A DNA stretch of 64,000 nt, taken from G965232465 sp965276005. GTDB taxonomy: Bacteria > Pseudomonadota > Alphaproteobacteria > JAQWUY01. Positions 1 to 8,316 of this stretch are shown in pieces. Every line of letters begins with the position of its first letter. Position 1 is the stretch's first letter. Below the pieces are notes generated by a model. It was not told the origin of the DNA and did no database searches. It was given only the letters and a program-made list of their open reading frames with translations. The stretch spans positions 1,116,001-1,180,000 of the forward strand of contig OZ254962.1 of the NCBI GenBank assembly GCA_965276005.1, written 5' to 3'. Position numbers and translations under genes: made by a program.

Positions 1-1341
1 TATATATCACCTCTGTTTGCGTTGGCATTTTTGTATGTTATTGGCAAATCAGGCAGATATGGCGGATCAATCGCCGCCATCCTGTTTAATACCCCCGGTA
101 CCGCCGCCAGTGCTGCCACACAATTAGACGGATACCCCTTAGCAAAAGCAGGAAAGGCAAAAAAAGCCATGAAAGTGGCAACTGTTTCTTCGGTCATAGG
201 CGACTTTATGGGGGATATATTGTTAATTTTTGGTTTTGGTTTCATTGCATCTGTGGCATTAAAATTAGGTCCCCCTGAAACCTTTGCCATTTATTTTACC
301 GCTTTTGCGGTGATTGCTTCTGTGGTTGGCAATTCCATAATTAAGGGTTTCATATCGGCTCTTTTAGGGGTGTTGGTGTCGATGATTGGCTTGGATCCCA
401 TATCTGGTATCGAACGGTACGCTTTTGGCAACATAGAATTATCCAATGGTGTGGGCTTAGTCCCCCTGATGATAGGGGTTTTTGTCCTAAGCGAAGTTTT
501 TATCCAACTGGAAAAAAAATATACCGCCCATAAGGATATTCAAACAACGCCAAAACAAACAGACGAAGGGTTGACTTTTGCGGAATATAAACCCTGTATT
601 CCCCATACTATTCGTGGAGGTTTTATCGGGGCTTTTATTGGCGTATTACCGGGACTTGGGTCGACTGTGGCAGCATTTATTTCTTATGGCGAAGGCAAAC
701 GCAGGGCGAAAAACCCTGAACAGTGGGGCAAAGGTGCCTTAGAAGGCATCGCCGCCCCCGAATCCGCCAATAATGCCGTATCGGGTCCGTCCATGGCACC
801 ATTATTGACATTGGGGATTCCGGGGTCTACGATTGGGTCTATTTTGATGGGAGTATTTTTAATTCACGGTATCGAAGTGGGACCGACCTTATTTATTACC
901 GAAAAAGAATTGGTATATAAGCTGTTTGCCTGTGGGGTGTTGGGTATTTTTGCCTATGGTATTTTGGGCTATTTTGGGGCGTCCAGAATTGCCAAGTTAA
1001 TTTTAAATATTCCCATGTCTGTTTTATATCCGATAATTTTCTTGACAACCTTTATTGTGGCGTACGCATCACGGGGGTCTATGTTTGATGTGCTGTTGGT
1101 TATATGTTCGGGCTTTTTTGGATACTTGATGCGTAAATATAATTTTAACATTGCCAGTTTTGTGATTGCATTTGTTCTTGCCAAAGGGGCAGAAGAAACA
1201 TTTCGACAATCGCTGTTGCTATCCGATGGGGGGGTAATGATTTTTATCGAACGCCCTGTTGCCTTGTTATTTGTTGTTATCGGGGTGGTAACAATTATTG
1301 CCCGTAGTATTATGCTTGTCAAAGAAAATAAAGGTGTATGA
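1..1341 (+). CDS. tctA: TctA-family tripartite tricarboxylate transporter large permease (5' end outside window)
   Basis: This is the large membrane permease of a tripartite tricarboxylate transporter, which works with a small TctB permease and a periplasmic TctC protein to import organic acids. The frame is open from base 1, so the true start lies upstream. The visible 446 residues carry the TctA signature near their start (GGSIAAILFNTPG, then DGYPLAKAG) and many hydrophobic segments. A second glycine/proline-rich stretch (GVLPGLGSTVAAFISYGEGK) is also typical. It overlaps the next gene by four bases (ATGA), so it is co-translated with the lyase/aconitase X genes, suggesting it imports their substrate. 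TctB and TctC are not seen here and may lie upstream. Confidence 0.93.
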   Translation, partial: YISPLFALAFLYVIGKSGRYGGSIAAILFNTPGTAASAATQLDGYPLAKAGKAKKAMKVATVSSVIGDFMGDILLIFGFGFIASVALKLGPPETFAIYFTAFAVIASVVGNSIIKGFISALLGVLVSMIGLDPISGIERYAFGNIELSNGVGLVPLMIGVFVLSEVFIQLEKKYTAHKDIQTTPKQTDEGLTFAEYKPCIPHTIRGGFIGAFIGVLPGLGSTVAAFISYGEGKRRAKNPEQWGKGALEGIAAPESANNAVSGPSMAPLLTLGIPGSTIGSILMGVFLIHGIEVGPTLFITEKELVYKLFACGVLGIFAYGILGYFGASRIAKLILNIPMSVLYPIIFLTTFIVAYASRGSMFDVLLVICSGFFGYLMRKYNFNIASFVIAFVLAKGAEETFRQSLLLSDGGVMIFIERPVALLFVVIGVVTIIARSIMLVKENKGV

Positions 1342-2414
1342 TGTTACATTATCATATATATCAGGATTGTTTTTCTGATTCACATATGAATGATATTTGG
1401 TCAGAAAAATCTGCCATATCCACTTGGCTAAAAGTGGAAAAAGCATTGGCATTGGCACAATCTAATTTAGGTATTATTCCTGTATCTGCTTATGAAGCCA
1501 TCAACAAAATTACCTATGCAAATTTTGATCAAAGGACCTTGCAACAAGATATGCAGTTCGTTGGTCGCCCAATTGTCGGGCTGATTCAACAGATGCAACA
1601 GATGTTAAAAGAGCATGGAAAATTTGTCCATTATAAGACAACCACCCAAGATATTATTGACACTGCCCTTATGATACAAACACAACACAGTCTGACATAT
1701 ATTACCGAACAGTGTCAAAAAATATGTGCATATCTTGATACCCTGATATACACATATGGACAGACAGATATTATGGGACGCACCAATGGACAACACGCCA
1801 TTCCCATGAAGTTACAGACAAAATTACAGGTGTGGAAATCAGAAATTACCCGCCGATTACAGGTCATACAAGATGTTGAAATCCGTTGCCTATGCGTACA
1901 GATTGGCGGTGCTGTTGGGGAATTATCGGATTATACAGCAAAAGAAAAACATAAACTGAAACAAGAAATGGCAGGCATCTTACACTTACAAACCGCTGAT
2001 CCACATTGGCAAAATGCACGGGATAATGTGATGGATATTATCCAATCCATGGGAACATTGTGTGCATCACTGTGTAAAATTGCCCATAATGTAAATTTGT
2101 TGTCTTCAACAGATATTGGTGAAATGCATACATCTTATGTGCAAGGGCAAGGGGCATCTTCTTGTATGCCCCACAAGAAAAACCAACGCATATCTGAATT
2201 TATGGAAATCACTGCCCGTCTTGGGCGACAACGCTCCGAGCAAATAGGCGAATTGTCCTTGCACCAACACGAACGCTCGGGCGGGGTATGGTTGGGGGAA
2301 TGGATTATTATTCCAGAGACATTTTTGTATACATCAGGGGCATTAAAATGGGGTGTGCAACTGTTTGAAAATCTGCATATACACACGGACAAGATGGCAC
2401 AGATATGCAATTAA
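1338..2414 (+). CDS. Fumarase/aspartase-superfamily lyase, short PcaB (3-carboxy-muconate cycloisomerase)-like
   Basis: This belongs to the superfamily of adenylosuccinate lyase, argininosuccinate lyase and 3-carboxy-cis,cis-muconate cycloisomerase. Members form or break bonds next to a carboxylate by an anti-elimination-type mechanism. The signature loop is present around residues 272-282 (GASSCMPHKKNQR), as are a TTQD motif near residue 100 and an MGRTNGQHAIP motif that matches the histidine-bearing TxxQxA region. At 358 residues it ends about 75 residues after the signature, so it lacks the ADSL C-terminal domain, as in short PcaB forms. The 3' end overlaps the aconitase X gene by 10 bases. 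The aconitase X and lactonase neighbours suggest a dicarboxylate or tricarboxylate substrate rather than classical protocatechuate catabolism; the reaction is unknown. Confidence 0.85.
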   Translation: MMLHYHIYQDCFSDSHMNDIWSEKSAISTWLKVEKALALAQSNLGIIPVSAYEAINKITYANFDQRTLQQDMQFVGRPIVGLIQQMQQMLKEHGKFVHYKTTTQDIIDTALMIQTQHSLTYITEQCQKICAYLDTLIYTYGQTDIMGRTNGQHAIPMKLQTKLQVWKSEITRRLQVIQDVEIRCLCVQIGGAVGELSDYTAKEKHKLKQEMAGILHLQTADPHWQNARDNVMDIIQSMGTLCASLCKIAHNVNLLSSTDIGEMHTSYVQGQGASSCMPHKKNQRISEFMEITARLGRQRSEQIGELSLHQHERSGGVWLGEWIIIPETFLYTSGALKWGVQLFENLHIHTDKMAQICN

Positions 2415-3640
2415 CCAAAGCACAGCAACAGATGCTTGATGGAGACTTGGGTCCATGGCGGGCGTGGGCAATGAAATTTCAAATCGATACAGGACAGGTG
2501 TTGGGGGCAACAAAATGTGTGCCAGTGCGGTATGTATTTTTAATGGCGGACACAGATGCCATGGGCGAAGCGGGTATATCTTTTTTAAAAACCCTTGCCG
2601 ATGCCCCTGTGACAGAACGGATGCCAATGGCAAATTTATATTTGGAAAGCCGTTATGCACCGCAAGAGTTACGCAAATATGGATTATCCGATACATTTTT
2701 TAACTTGGACACAAGACGCTTAACTGCCCTTGCAAAAATAGGCTGTCATATGGGGTATAATCATATTAACCACCATTCCATACCTGCCCCTTGTTTTGGC
2801 GAAAATGTGGCAATGGGGTCGACACCATCGGCGATTTATGCAAACTCTGCCCTTGGGGCAAGAACTAACTTTGAAGCGGGTCCTGCGGGCATTGCCACCG
2901 CTTTAACAGGGTGTGTCCCTTATTGGGGATTACACTTAGATAATATGCGGATACCAAAAGTGCGGTTTCATATTGCCTATCTTCCCCAAAATTTAAGCGA
3001 ATGGGGGGCATTAGGGGCATATATTGGTACCCAATTACAAAACATGAACGATATTCCCATACTGACCGGTATTAGTGAAAAAGTCCCCGCATTGGCACTC
3101 AACCATTTAGGGGCATCCATGGCAAGTTATGGGGCAGTGGGAATGTTTCACATACAAGGCACCACCCCAGAAGCCCATATACATACGAATATACTTAGCA
3201 ATCTTCCCACACATATGGTAACACAGCACCATATACAAGATATGTTGACACCACATCAGATTACAGGCAAACCGCTTGATTTGGTTGTGATAGGAACACC
3301 GCAAATGTGTTGGACAGATATTTTAGACCTGCATAAAAAATTACAAGGTAAAACCATACACCCCGGTGTAACGATGTTCGCATTTACAGACAAAGGCACA
3401 TTCGACACGGCAACCGCATTAGGTGTCAGCACAGATCTAGCCAATTGTGAGTGTACTTTATTAGATGGTATTGATTACTTCCAAGCGGGTTCAGATATAA
3501 TGCGGATACACAACGGTTGGTCAGTTGCATTAACGCCTTCTTGTAAATTGGCAAACATTTTAAATGGGGCGGGATACAAGGCACGGGCTATATCCTTAGA
3601 CGATTGCATAGCCTCTGCCATTCAGGGAAGGGTTATATAG
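2405..3640 (+). CDS. Aconitase X catalytic (large) subunit
   Basis: This is the large subunit of aconitase X (formerly DUF521), a dehydratase related to aconitase. Characterised members act on cis-3-hydroxy-L-proline or mevalonate-5-phosphate. The protein is 411 residues, the usual length. It opens with LTKAQQQMLDG and contains the conserved stretch around residue 136 (GENVAMGSTPSAIYANSALGARTNFEAGP), here with the family's typical glycine/serine/asparagine pattern. Conserved cysteines suitable for a metal centre occur at the GCVPYWG and PQMCW motifs and near the C-terminus (TPSCKLA). Translation is probably coupled to the preceding lyase through a 10-base overlap. The substrate is not assigned. 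Confidence 0.92.
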   Translation: MQLTKAQQQMLDGDLGPWRAWAMKFQIDTGQVLGATKCVPVRYVFLMADTDAMGEAGISFLKTLADAPVTERMPMANLYLESRYAPQELRKYGLSDTFFNLDTRRLTALAKIGCHMGYNHINHHSIPAPCFGENVAMGSTPSAIYANSALGARTNFEAGPAGIATALTGCVPYWGLHLDNMRIPKVRFHIAYLPQNLSEWGALGAYIGTQLQNMNDIPILTGISEKVPALALNHLGASMASYGAVGMFHIQGTTPEAHIHTNILSNLPTHMVTQHHIQDMLTPHQITGKPLDLVVIGTPQMCWTDILDLHKKLQGKTIHPGVTMFAFTDKGTFDTATALGVSTDLANCECTLLDGIDYFQAGSDIMRIHNGWSVALTPSCKLANILNGAGYKARAISLDDCIASAIQGRVI

Positions 3641-3650
3641 GAGAAAACAT

Positions 3651-4070
3651 ATGCGTGATAAAATCATAACCACCCCCAAACAAGGATTAGGTAATATTGT
3701 TGTCGGCAACACATTGGTATTACAATCGGCTTTTTCCGCCCGCTATGATGTGAACATTAGCACCGGCACTTTTTCCCGTGTGGGCATCGCCCCCCCAGAT
3801 GTCAGTATAAAAGACAAAATCTTGGTGGCAGATCGTGCCAAAGGCGGGGTGTCCACATCATGGATATTACGGGAAATGCAACGACTAGGCACCGCCCCAA
3901 GGGCTTTGGTATTTAATCATGCGGGACCTGTTATGGTACAAGCAGCCGCCTTTGCAAATATTCCTATTTTGGACGGTTTTACATGCGATATAACTGAATT
4001 TTTGCAATCAAATACTTTGGTTTGTGTGTCGCCCAAACAAGGCACCATCACCATACAGGAAACCCTATGA
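3651..4070 (+). CDS. Aconitase X swivel-domain (small) subunit
   Basis: This is the small subunit of aconitase X (formerly DUF126). It supplies the swivel domain that closes over the active site of the large subunit. Its 139 residues include the family hallmarks FSARYDVNISTGTFSRVG, the DRAKGGVSTSWIL loop and GPVMVQAA. It starts 10 bases after the large-subunit stop, behind a GGAG-type ribosome binding site (AGGAGAAAACAT). In some organisms the two domains are fused, while here they are separate genes, as is common in bacteria. Its presence shows that the dehydratase is complete. Confidence 0.92.
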   Translation: MRDKIITTPKQGLGNIVVGNTLVLQSAFSARYDVNISTGTFSRVGIAPPDVSIKDKILVADRAKGGVSTSWILREMQRLGTAPRALVFNHAGPVMVQAAAFANIPILDGFTCDITEFLQSNTLVCVSPKQGTITIQETL

Positions 4071-4945
4071 AAGATTTTATAACCGCCCCCCTTTGCCCCC
4101 CACATCGCACGGATATAAGCAGGGTGAAATTTACTATGCCCGCCCATGCGTGTGATTGTCATGCTCATATTTTTGCTCCACAATCAGAATTTTCATGTAT
4201 CGAAAACCGATCATATACCCCCGCACCTGCTAGTTTAAAATCCTATCAACATGTATTAAAAAAATTAGGGTTTACACGGGCGGTTATTGTACAGCCCAGC
4301 GTATATGGAACTGATAATACGGTAACTTTAAATGCGGTACAACAAGCGGGACATACCTTGCGTGCGGTTGTGGTTGTTAATGAAGATATTTCTATCGCAG
4401 AATTACATAAAATGCACGCACAAGGAGCCAGAGGCATACGGGTCAATTTATTGTTTGAAAGTAATTTTAAAATTGATAATCTAAAACGCTTAGCACATAA
4501 AATAGCTGACTTAAATTGGCATATACAAGTGCTAATAGATGTACAGGATTTTGAGAATGTATACGCCACTATGAATGCTTTGCCTGTTGCCACTGTATTT
4601 GACCATATGGGACATATGAGCACGAAATATGGCATAAACACCAAAGGATTTCAGGCAATGTTACGATTGTTAGAACAGGGAAAATCATGGGCAAAAGTAT
4701 CAGGGGCATACCGTTTTACCGCTGAAATCACGCCCCCATACACGGATGTTACCGCCGTTGCACAGGCATTGGTAAAGGCTAATCCAAATAATATAGTATA
4801 TGGCACCGATTGGCCCCATCCTCATTTTCATATCCCTATGCCCGAAGATGGGGCATTATTAAACATGCTTGCAGACTGGGTACCTGATACCAGTACCCGC
4901 AATAAAATCCTAGTCAATAACCCACAAAGGCTATATAACTTTTAA
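4067..4945 (+). CDS. Amidohydrolase-2 family TIM-barrel hydrolase, 2-pyrone-4,6-dicarboxylate lactonase-like
   Basis: This is a metal-dependent TIM-barrel hydrolase of the amidohydrolase-2 group that includes the lactonase LigI. Visible motifs are the first-strand HxH (DCHAHIF, about residue 27), a histidine in FDHMGHM, and the C-terminal YGTDWPHP motif with the catalytic aspartate. I placed the start at the ATG at 4067, which overlaps the preceding stop (ATGA) and has AGGA upstream; the reading frame continues further 5' but without a better start. It is the last gene of the operon and probably hydrolyses a cyclic ester, lactone or amide of a polycarboxylate handled by the lyase and aconitase X. 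Confidence 0.85.
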   Translation: MKDFITAPLCPPHRTDISRVKFTMPAHACDCHAHIFAPQSEFSCIENRSYTPAPASLKSYQHVLKKLGFTRAVIVQPSVYGTDNTVTLNAVQQAGHTLRAVVVVNEDISIAELHKMHAQGARGIRVNLLFESNFKIDNLKRLAHKIADLNWHIQVLIDVQDFENVYATMNALPVATVFDHMGHMSTKYGINTKGFQAMLRLLEQGKSWAKVSGAYRFTAEITPPYTDVTAVAQALVKANPNNIVYGTDWPHPHFHIPMPEDGALLNMLADWVPDTSTRNKILVNNPQRLYNF

Positions 4946-4982
4946 GGTATTTTTATTTTGGGAAATATAAGTAATATTTTTA

Positions 4983-5745
4983 GGGCTGACCTATATAACT
5001 AGCCTAAATATTTTTTAGCCCACTGTACCGACATAAGCAACACCATTATAGGTGTTGTCTGTTTTATGGCTACATCTTTTTTGCGATTTAAAATCGCTGT
5101 GATTAAATCGCCACTCACACTGCCTCAAGTGTAACACAAAATACTCTTTGGGTATACCATTAAATTTCCGCATATACCGTTTGGCTTGGCTCCAAAATTT
5201 CTCAATACTGTTAATGTAATTTTGCTTATGAACAAACTCTTTACTACAGTTAATTCGCATGTGTTTAAACTCCGAAATATCCAGTGCATTATATGCTCTC
5301 CAACAGTCGCTATACACGATACTATCAGGTATCACTTTGTCCCTAATTATTGGTATTAAAGTCGTGCTACTAGCATCAGGGATTATCTTTGTATAAACCT
5401 TGCCACCCCTTTTAAGCAAGCCAAACACTGGGGTTTTGGCTTTTGCACCCGTCCCCGCTTACCCTTTTGGGTACCACCAAAGTAACTTTCGTCTACTTCT
5501 ATTTCACCACCAAATAACTCTTCGCTTTGCTGTTCTAATTCACAAGCGATAATTTCTCGTAAATGACGAAAATATAGAGTAACCATATTACGATTCATGT
5601 CTAATAGTTCACCAGCACATCGAACAGTCGTTCCTGCAATAAAATGCTCAATTAACTGCTCTTGTTTGTACCAACTAATTTTGCTTTTTCTAAACTTCAC
5701 AAATAACATTATAAACCATTTCTGGTTAGTCATATATGCCAACCC
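4983..5745. mobile_element. IS1595-like insertion sequence, frameshifted
   Basis: The element is about 760 bp, bounded by imperfect terminal inverted repeats at 4983-5004 (GGGCTGACCTATATAACTAG...) and 5724-5745 (reverse strand GGGTTGGCATATATGACTAA...). They match at 17 of 22 positions. Between them lies a minus-strand transposase. No matching 8-bp target duplication is evident (TATTTTTA left, CAAATTGT right). A degraded relative in the opposite orientation ends at 28443, so the pair brackets the accessory island. Confidence 0.85.
5015..5733 (-). pseudogene. IS1595-family (ISXO2-like DDE) transposase, broken by one frameshift
   Basis: The first part carries an N-terminal helix-turn-helix region and the first catalytic motif EVDESYFGG followed by QKGKRGR. 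The second continues FGLLKRGGKVYTKII, YSDCWRAY (second catalytic Asp) and INSIEKFWSQAKRYM (Asn/Glu region). The two parts lie in different frames. The break is at a G run near 5456: restoring one G gives KRGRGAKAKTPVFGLLKRGG, the expected continuous sequence. The start at 5733 (MTNQKW) avoids the longer upstream frame, which would run into the inverted repeat. It is probably inactive unless translational slippage at the G run restores the frame. Confidence 0.85.
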
Positions 5746-5855
5746 CAAATTGTATTATCAATTAGATAAGATTTCTCATAATATGAGATATTTTTTGATT
5801 TTTGTATTTTTTACTCTCATAATCTCCAACCTTTCCATCATTTTTATAGTATATT

Positions 5856-6167
5856 TTATCCCTTTTTAACACGCTCTAAAACCTCCTTGCCATACAGTCT
5901 AAAACGATGGTCACGAGTATTGCCTTGATTATCCTGTTCCAATTCCTCATGAATCTGTGCTTGATTAAAGGCTGTTCTAGACAACATTTCTTCTAATAAT
6001 CTAGTATGATAATCGCTGGATTTTCCCATTAAAATTTGGTCGCATTTTTCTTCTAAAATACCCCTGATAAAATCAGATTTTGACATCTTGATTTGTCTGC
6101 ATGATTTCTCTATTTTTTGGTGCAAGTTATCTTCTATTCTGATGTGTATTGTGACATGTTTTTTCAT
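5856..6167 (-). CDS. Ribbon-helix-helix DNA-binding protein (CopG/MobC-like)
   Basis: A 103-residue basic protein. It begins with a beta-strand (HVTIHIRIEDNLHQKIE) followed by two helices (CRQIKMSKSDFIRGILEEKC), the pattern of ribbon-helix-helix repressors and of plasmid mobilisation accessory proteins. The C-terminal half (EEMLSRTAFNQAQIHEELEQ) looks helical and may mediate oligomerisation. A dense array of TGTATCA/TGATACA sites lies immediately upstream at 6211-6304, which fits autoregulation. I cannot tell whether it acts as a repressor, antitoxin or mobilisation factor; no toxin or relaxase is adjacent. Confidence 0.7.
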   Translation of the reverse strand: MKKHVTIHIRIEDNLHQKIEKSCRQIKMSKSDFIRGILEEKCDQILMGKSSDYHTRLLEEMLSRTAFNQAQIHEELEQDNQGNTRDHRFRLYGKEVLERVKKG

Positions 6168-6210
6168 AAGCCATCCATTCTAATCAATGTCGTAAAATTT
6201 GTATTATATT

Positions 6211-6304
6211 TGTATCATAATTTGCATTACATTGTATCATATTTGCGTGATACAATGTATCACAATGTAACGCAATTTTGTGATACATTGTATCATTTGT
6301 ATCA
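6211..6304. promoter_or_regulatory. Operator-like array of seven TGTATCA/TGATACA sites
   Basis: The heptamer TGTATCA occurs at 6211, 6233, 6256, 6289 and 6298, and its reverse complement TGATACA at 6248 and 6281. Two pairs form 15-bp palindromes (TGATACAATGTATCA at 6248-6262 and TGATACATTGTATCA at 6281-6295). The array lies 44-137 bases upstream of the ribbon-helix-helix gene. Symmetric arrays of this kind are typical binding sites for such proteins. Plasmid iterons or a centromere are alternatives. Confidence 0.6.
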
Positions 6305-6724
6305 CGGCTATTTTTTCGATTCGAATTCGCTATATCCGTTGATATATAACGGTTTACGGTCTGTTGCACTAGGGTGCGTAAGGTATATTGCGTTTTTTAG
6401 GCTTCAGCCGTGTGATTATTTTTTAAGCAAATGTCATTCACGATGTAGGTTTCGGACATATACATTTTTTACAAGCCATCAGTGGCGATTGAACGGTGAT
6501 CGATTTTTGCAGTGTAAAATTGGCAGGTTAAAATCAATTTCTTATGGTGAAAATTTTCGGTGAAAATTGGAGGTTGAAATTTGGTTTTTGAGATGTGCAA
6601 TTTTGCAAATAGACTTTGACAAAAAAACGGCTTCGAATCTCGCCATTTTACAGTGCCAATTTTCCATCTATTCGCAGGCACTTTTCATTTTTGAATTCTA
6701 CCACATTACGACCTGTGCAATTTC
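6305..6724. other. Gene-free stretch
   Basis: No convincing coding frame is visible on either strand. The sequence contains related but rearranged segments (GCAGTGTAAAATTGGCA near 6509 and CATTTTACAGTGCCAATTTT near 6645) that form a loose inverted pair. It separates the ribbon-helix-helix gene's control region from the end of the macro-domain gene. Confidence 0.4.
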
Positions 6725-7165
6725 TTATCTCGGTCGTAATACGATAATATCGCATGGACAATCAGATAAAATAGTTTCAATAGCAGATTTTACCCCTGTC
6801 CATTGCAAGCTGCCTAGTCCACACCCTAATGCAGGTATGGCGATAGATTGCATTTGAAATTTTGCAATATACAATTTTAAATATTGTAGCCCGGCTATAA
6901 CATCGGACAATTGGGAATTGTCGGACCAGTGTTTTTTGGTGGGAAAGGATATCACGATATATTCGCCCACATCATAACCACGAACAGTACCCATACACAG
7001 TTCCCCACTAGCACACTGATTTTGATAATAGGCAAAATACTGTGGATACCGATTTTTGAATTGTAGTGCAAGCCCTTTACCCATAACACCAACCGTGTTT
7101 ACAGGATTTATAATTGCTTGCACAGGTTGGGCGAATATATCACCCGTCACGAATTTTATACCCAT
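6725..7165 (-). CDS. Macro-domain (ADP-ribose-binding/ADP-ribosylhydrolase) protein, DarG/TARG1-like
   Basis: A stand-alone macro domain of 146 residues. It shows NPVNTVGVMGKGLALQF (residues 20-36), SFPTKKHWSDNSQL and PALGCGLGSLQW (about residues 110-121). The Lys in the MGKG loop, the FPTKxHW block and the GCGLGxLxW block are the pattern of the DarG/TARG1 group, which removes ADP-ribose from DNA or acidic residues. No DarT toxin lies next to it. It begins four bases after the SLOG-type gene in the same transcription unit, suggesting a joint role with NAD-derived ligands or ADP-ribosylated targets. Confidence 0.85.
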   Translation of the reverse strand: MGIKFVTGDIFAQPVQAIINPVNTVGVMGKGLALQFKNRYPQYFAYYQNQCASGELCMGTVRGYDVGEYIVISFPTKKHWSDNSQLSDVIAGLQYLKLYIAKFQMQSIAIPALGCGLGSLQWTGVKSAIETILSDCPCDIIVLRPR

Positions 7166-7169
7166 ATTT

Positions 7170-7541
7170 TTAACCTTTCAGAATTTCACCAGTGATATAA
7201 TTTACGATTATCACCCGTTTACCCAACGACTTCATAGTATCAATCATATGCTTGGTGCCATGGGACTTACCATTCCAAAAAGCAATTAAGCCATCGGCAA
7301 TCGATGCCATAATAGTGTTACGATGGTACCCAGCACTTTTACCGTACACATGCCACATAGCAGGTACTATAATTAAATCTAAATTCTGTGTTTTGGCGAA
7401 GTTTTTACCAATAGTATCGGCACCATTAGCATCGCCACTTATAATACAGAGATTTTCTGATTTAAGTAGTTTGCTTAAATACGCAAATCCCATATTTTGA
7501 TCTGTAAATGTCCGCCCGCCGGCAACTATAATTTTCATCAT
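7170..7541 (-). CDS. SLOG-superfamily protein, DUF2493 (YspA-like)
   Basis: A 123-residue Rossmann-like protein of the SLOG group, which binds nucleotides or NAD-derived ligands. It has the starting strand and glycine loop IIVAGGRTFTD (residues 4-14), SGDANGADTIGKNFA, and YGKSAGYHRNTIMA followed by LIAFWNGKSHGTKHMI. These are the conserved blocks of DUF2493 proteins common in phages and plasmids. AGGAG precedes the ATG by five bases. It is followed after four bases by the macro-domain gene, so the two are likely co-translated. The biochemical role is unknown. Confidence 0.85.
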   Translation of the reverse strand: MMKIIVAGGRTFTDQNMGFAYLSKLLKSENLCIISGDANGADTIGKNFAKTQNLDLIIVPAMWHVYGKSAGYHRNTIMASIADGLIAFWNGKSHGTKHMIDTMKSLGKRVIIVNYITGEILKG

Positions 7542-7629
7542 AAACTCTCCTGATTTAAAACTTTACTTTACCCCTTGTATGGGAGTGTTTTAAAAGGAAG
7601 TACTTATCTGGTAATAGTGAGATGTCAAA

Positions 7630-7656
7630 AAAGAACAAGGGGGCTGCTGCCCCCAT
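7630..7656 (-). terminator. Intrinsic terminator
   Basis: On the minus strand GGGGGCAGCAGCCCCC forms a hairpin followed by TTGTTCTTTTTT. It sits just after the small membrane-protein gene at 7666-7890 and would end that transcript. Confidence 0.7.
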
Positions 7657-7665
7657 AAAAATGGT

Positions 7666-7890
7666 TTAACCATAGGCATATTTTTTGTACACTAACAGTA
7701 CGATTATCATAATCAAAAACATGATAATCGCCCACACCAATTCTTTGATTTGAATTGTGTCAAAATCTGTAACAGGTTGTTGGCGAATTTTATACATATA
7801 CAAGTACCATCCCCCGATTACATTACAACCAAACAATAAGGTTACATTAACAACTACAAAAAAGTTGATCAGAGTTACTGGGACTAGCAT
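7666..7890 (-). CDS. Small two-span membrane protein
   Basis: An unrecognised 74-residue protein with two hydrophobic segments (about residues 4-31 and 50-67) separated by a polar loop. GGAG lies seven bases before the ATG at 7890, and the ATG overlaps the stop of the upstream gene, so the two are translationally coupled. A terminator follows. The role is unknown. Confidence 0.6.
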   Translation of the reverse strand: MLVPVTLINFFVVVNVTLLFGCNVIGGWYLYMYKIRQQPVTDFDTIQIKELVWAIIMFLIMIIVLLVYKKYAYG

Positions 7891-8165
7891 TTGACTTCTC
7901 CTATATTATTCGGTGTTAAACACTGTGCTTTTCCATTTATTCCCGTTTCACACAGAAAACAGGTTGGAAATGATTTTGTCGATTGTGCAATCAATTGCTG
8001 TGCATATTCGATGGCTTGTTTACGACAATTGAAATATCTGGTTGCTGGACATTTCTCTGCTACTAATCCGATACATACGACATATTTTCCTTTTTTGGCT
8101 TGTTTGTCATATGCAGATTTTATAGCGGAGAAACCTGCAACCCATGCAAGTGGTGTTATAGTCAT
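7884..8165 (-). CDS. Hypothetical protein with several cysteines
   Basis: An unrecognised protein of 93 residues. I took the ATG at 8165 because AGGAG lies seven bases upstream; a TTG two codons earlier is possible. Cysteines occur in VVCIGLVAEKCPATRYFNCRK and CFLCETGINGKAQC, a spacing that could bind a metal or form disulfides. It is translationally coupled to the two-span membrane protein. Confidence 0.5.
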   Translation of the reverse strand: MTITPLAWVAGFSAIKSAYDKQAKKGKYVVCIGLVAEKCPATRYFNCRKQAIEYAQQLIAQSTKSFPTCFLCETGINGKAQCLTPNNIGEVKC

Positions 8166-8255
8166 TTTCAATCTCCTTTGGGCTCATTTGCTCCGATAGT
8201 TACTTTACTTTAATCGCCTTATGCGATTACTATTTTTAAAAATTCTTATCTTTGC

Positions 8256-8296
8256 TTGACAACATGGATAATGCGGTACATATATTGTATATACCG
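8256..8296 (+). promoter_or_regulatory. Promoter with overlapping imperfect palindrome ahead of mazF
   Basis: A TTGACA -35 box at 8256-8261 is followed by an AT-rich -10 region near 8279-8286. An imperfect palindrome (CGGTACATATA / TGTATATACCG, 8274-8296) overlaps the -10 region. This is the arrangement of an autoregulated toxin-antitoxin promoter, but no antitoxin gene lies between it and mazF. Confidence 0.55.
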
Positions 8297-8316
8297 TGTT
8301 TTCAGGAAGTATTATA

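Noticed and set aside
4983..5745. Target-site duplication of the IS1595-like element
   Set aside because: The 8 bases on each side (TATTTTTA and CAAATTGT) do not match, so no duplication is claimed.
6725..7541. DarTG toxin-antitoxin system
   Set aside because: The macro protein resembles DarG, but no DarT-type ADP-ribosyltransferase is adjacent; the partner is a SLOG protein.
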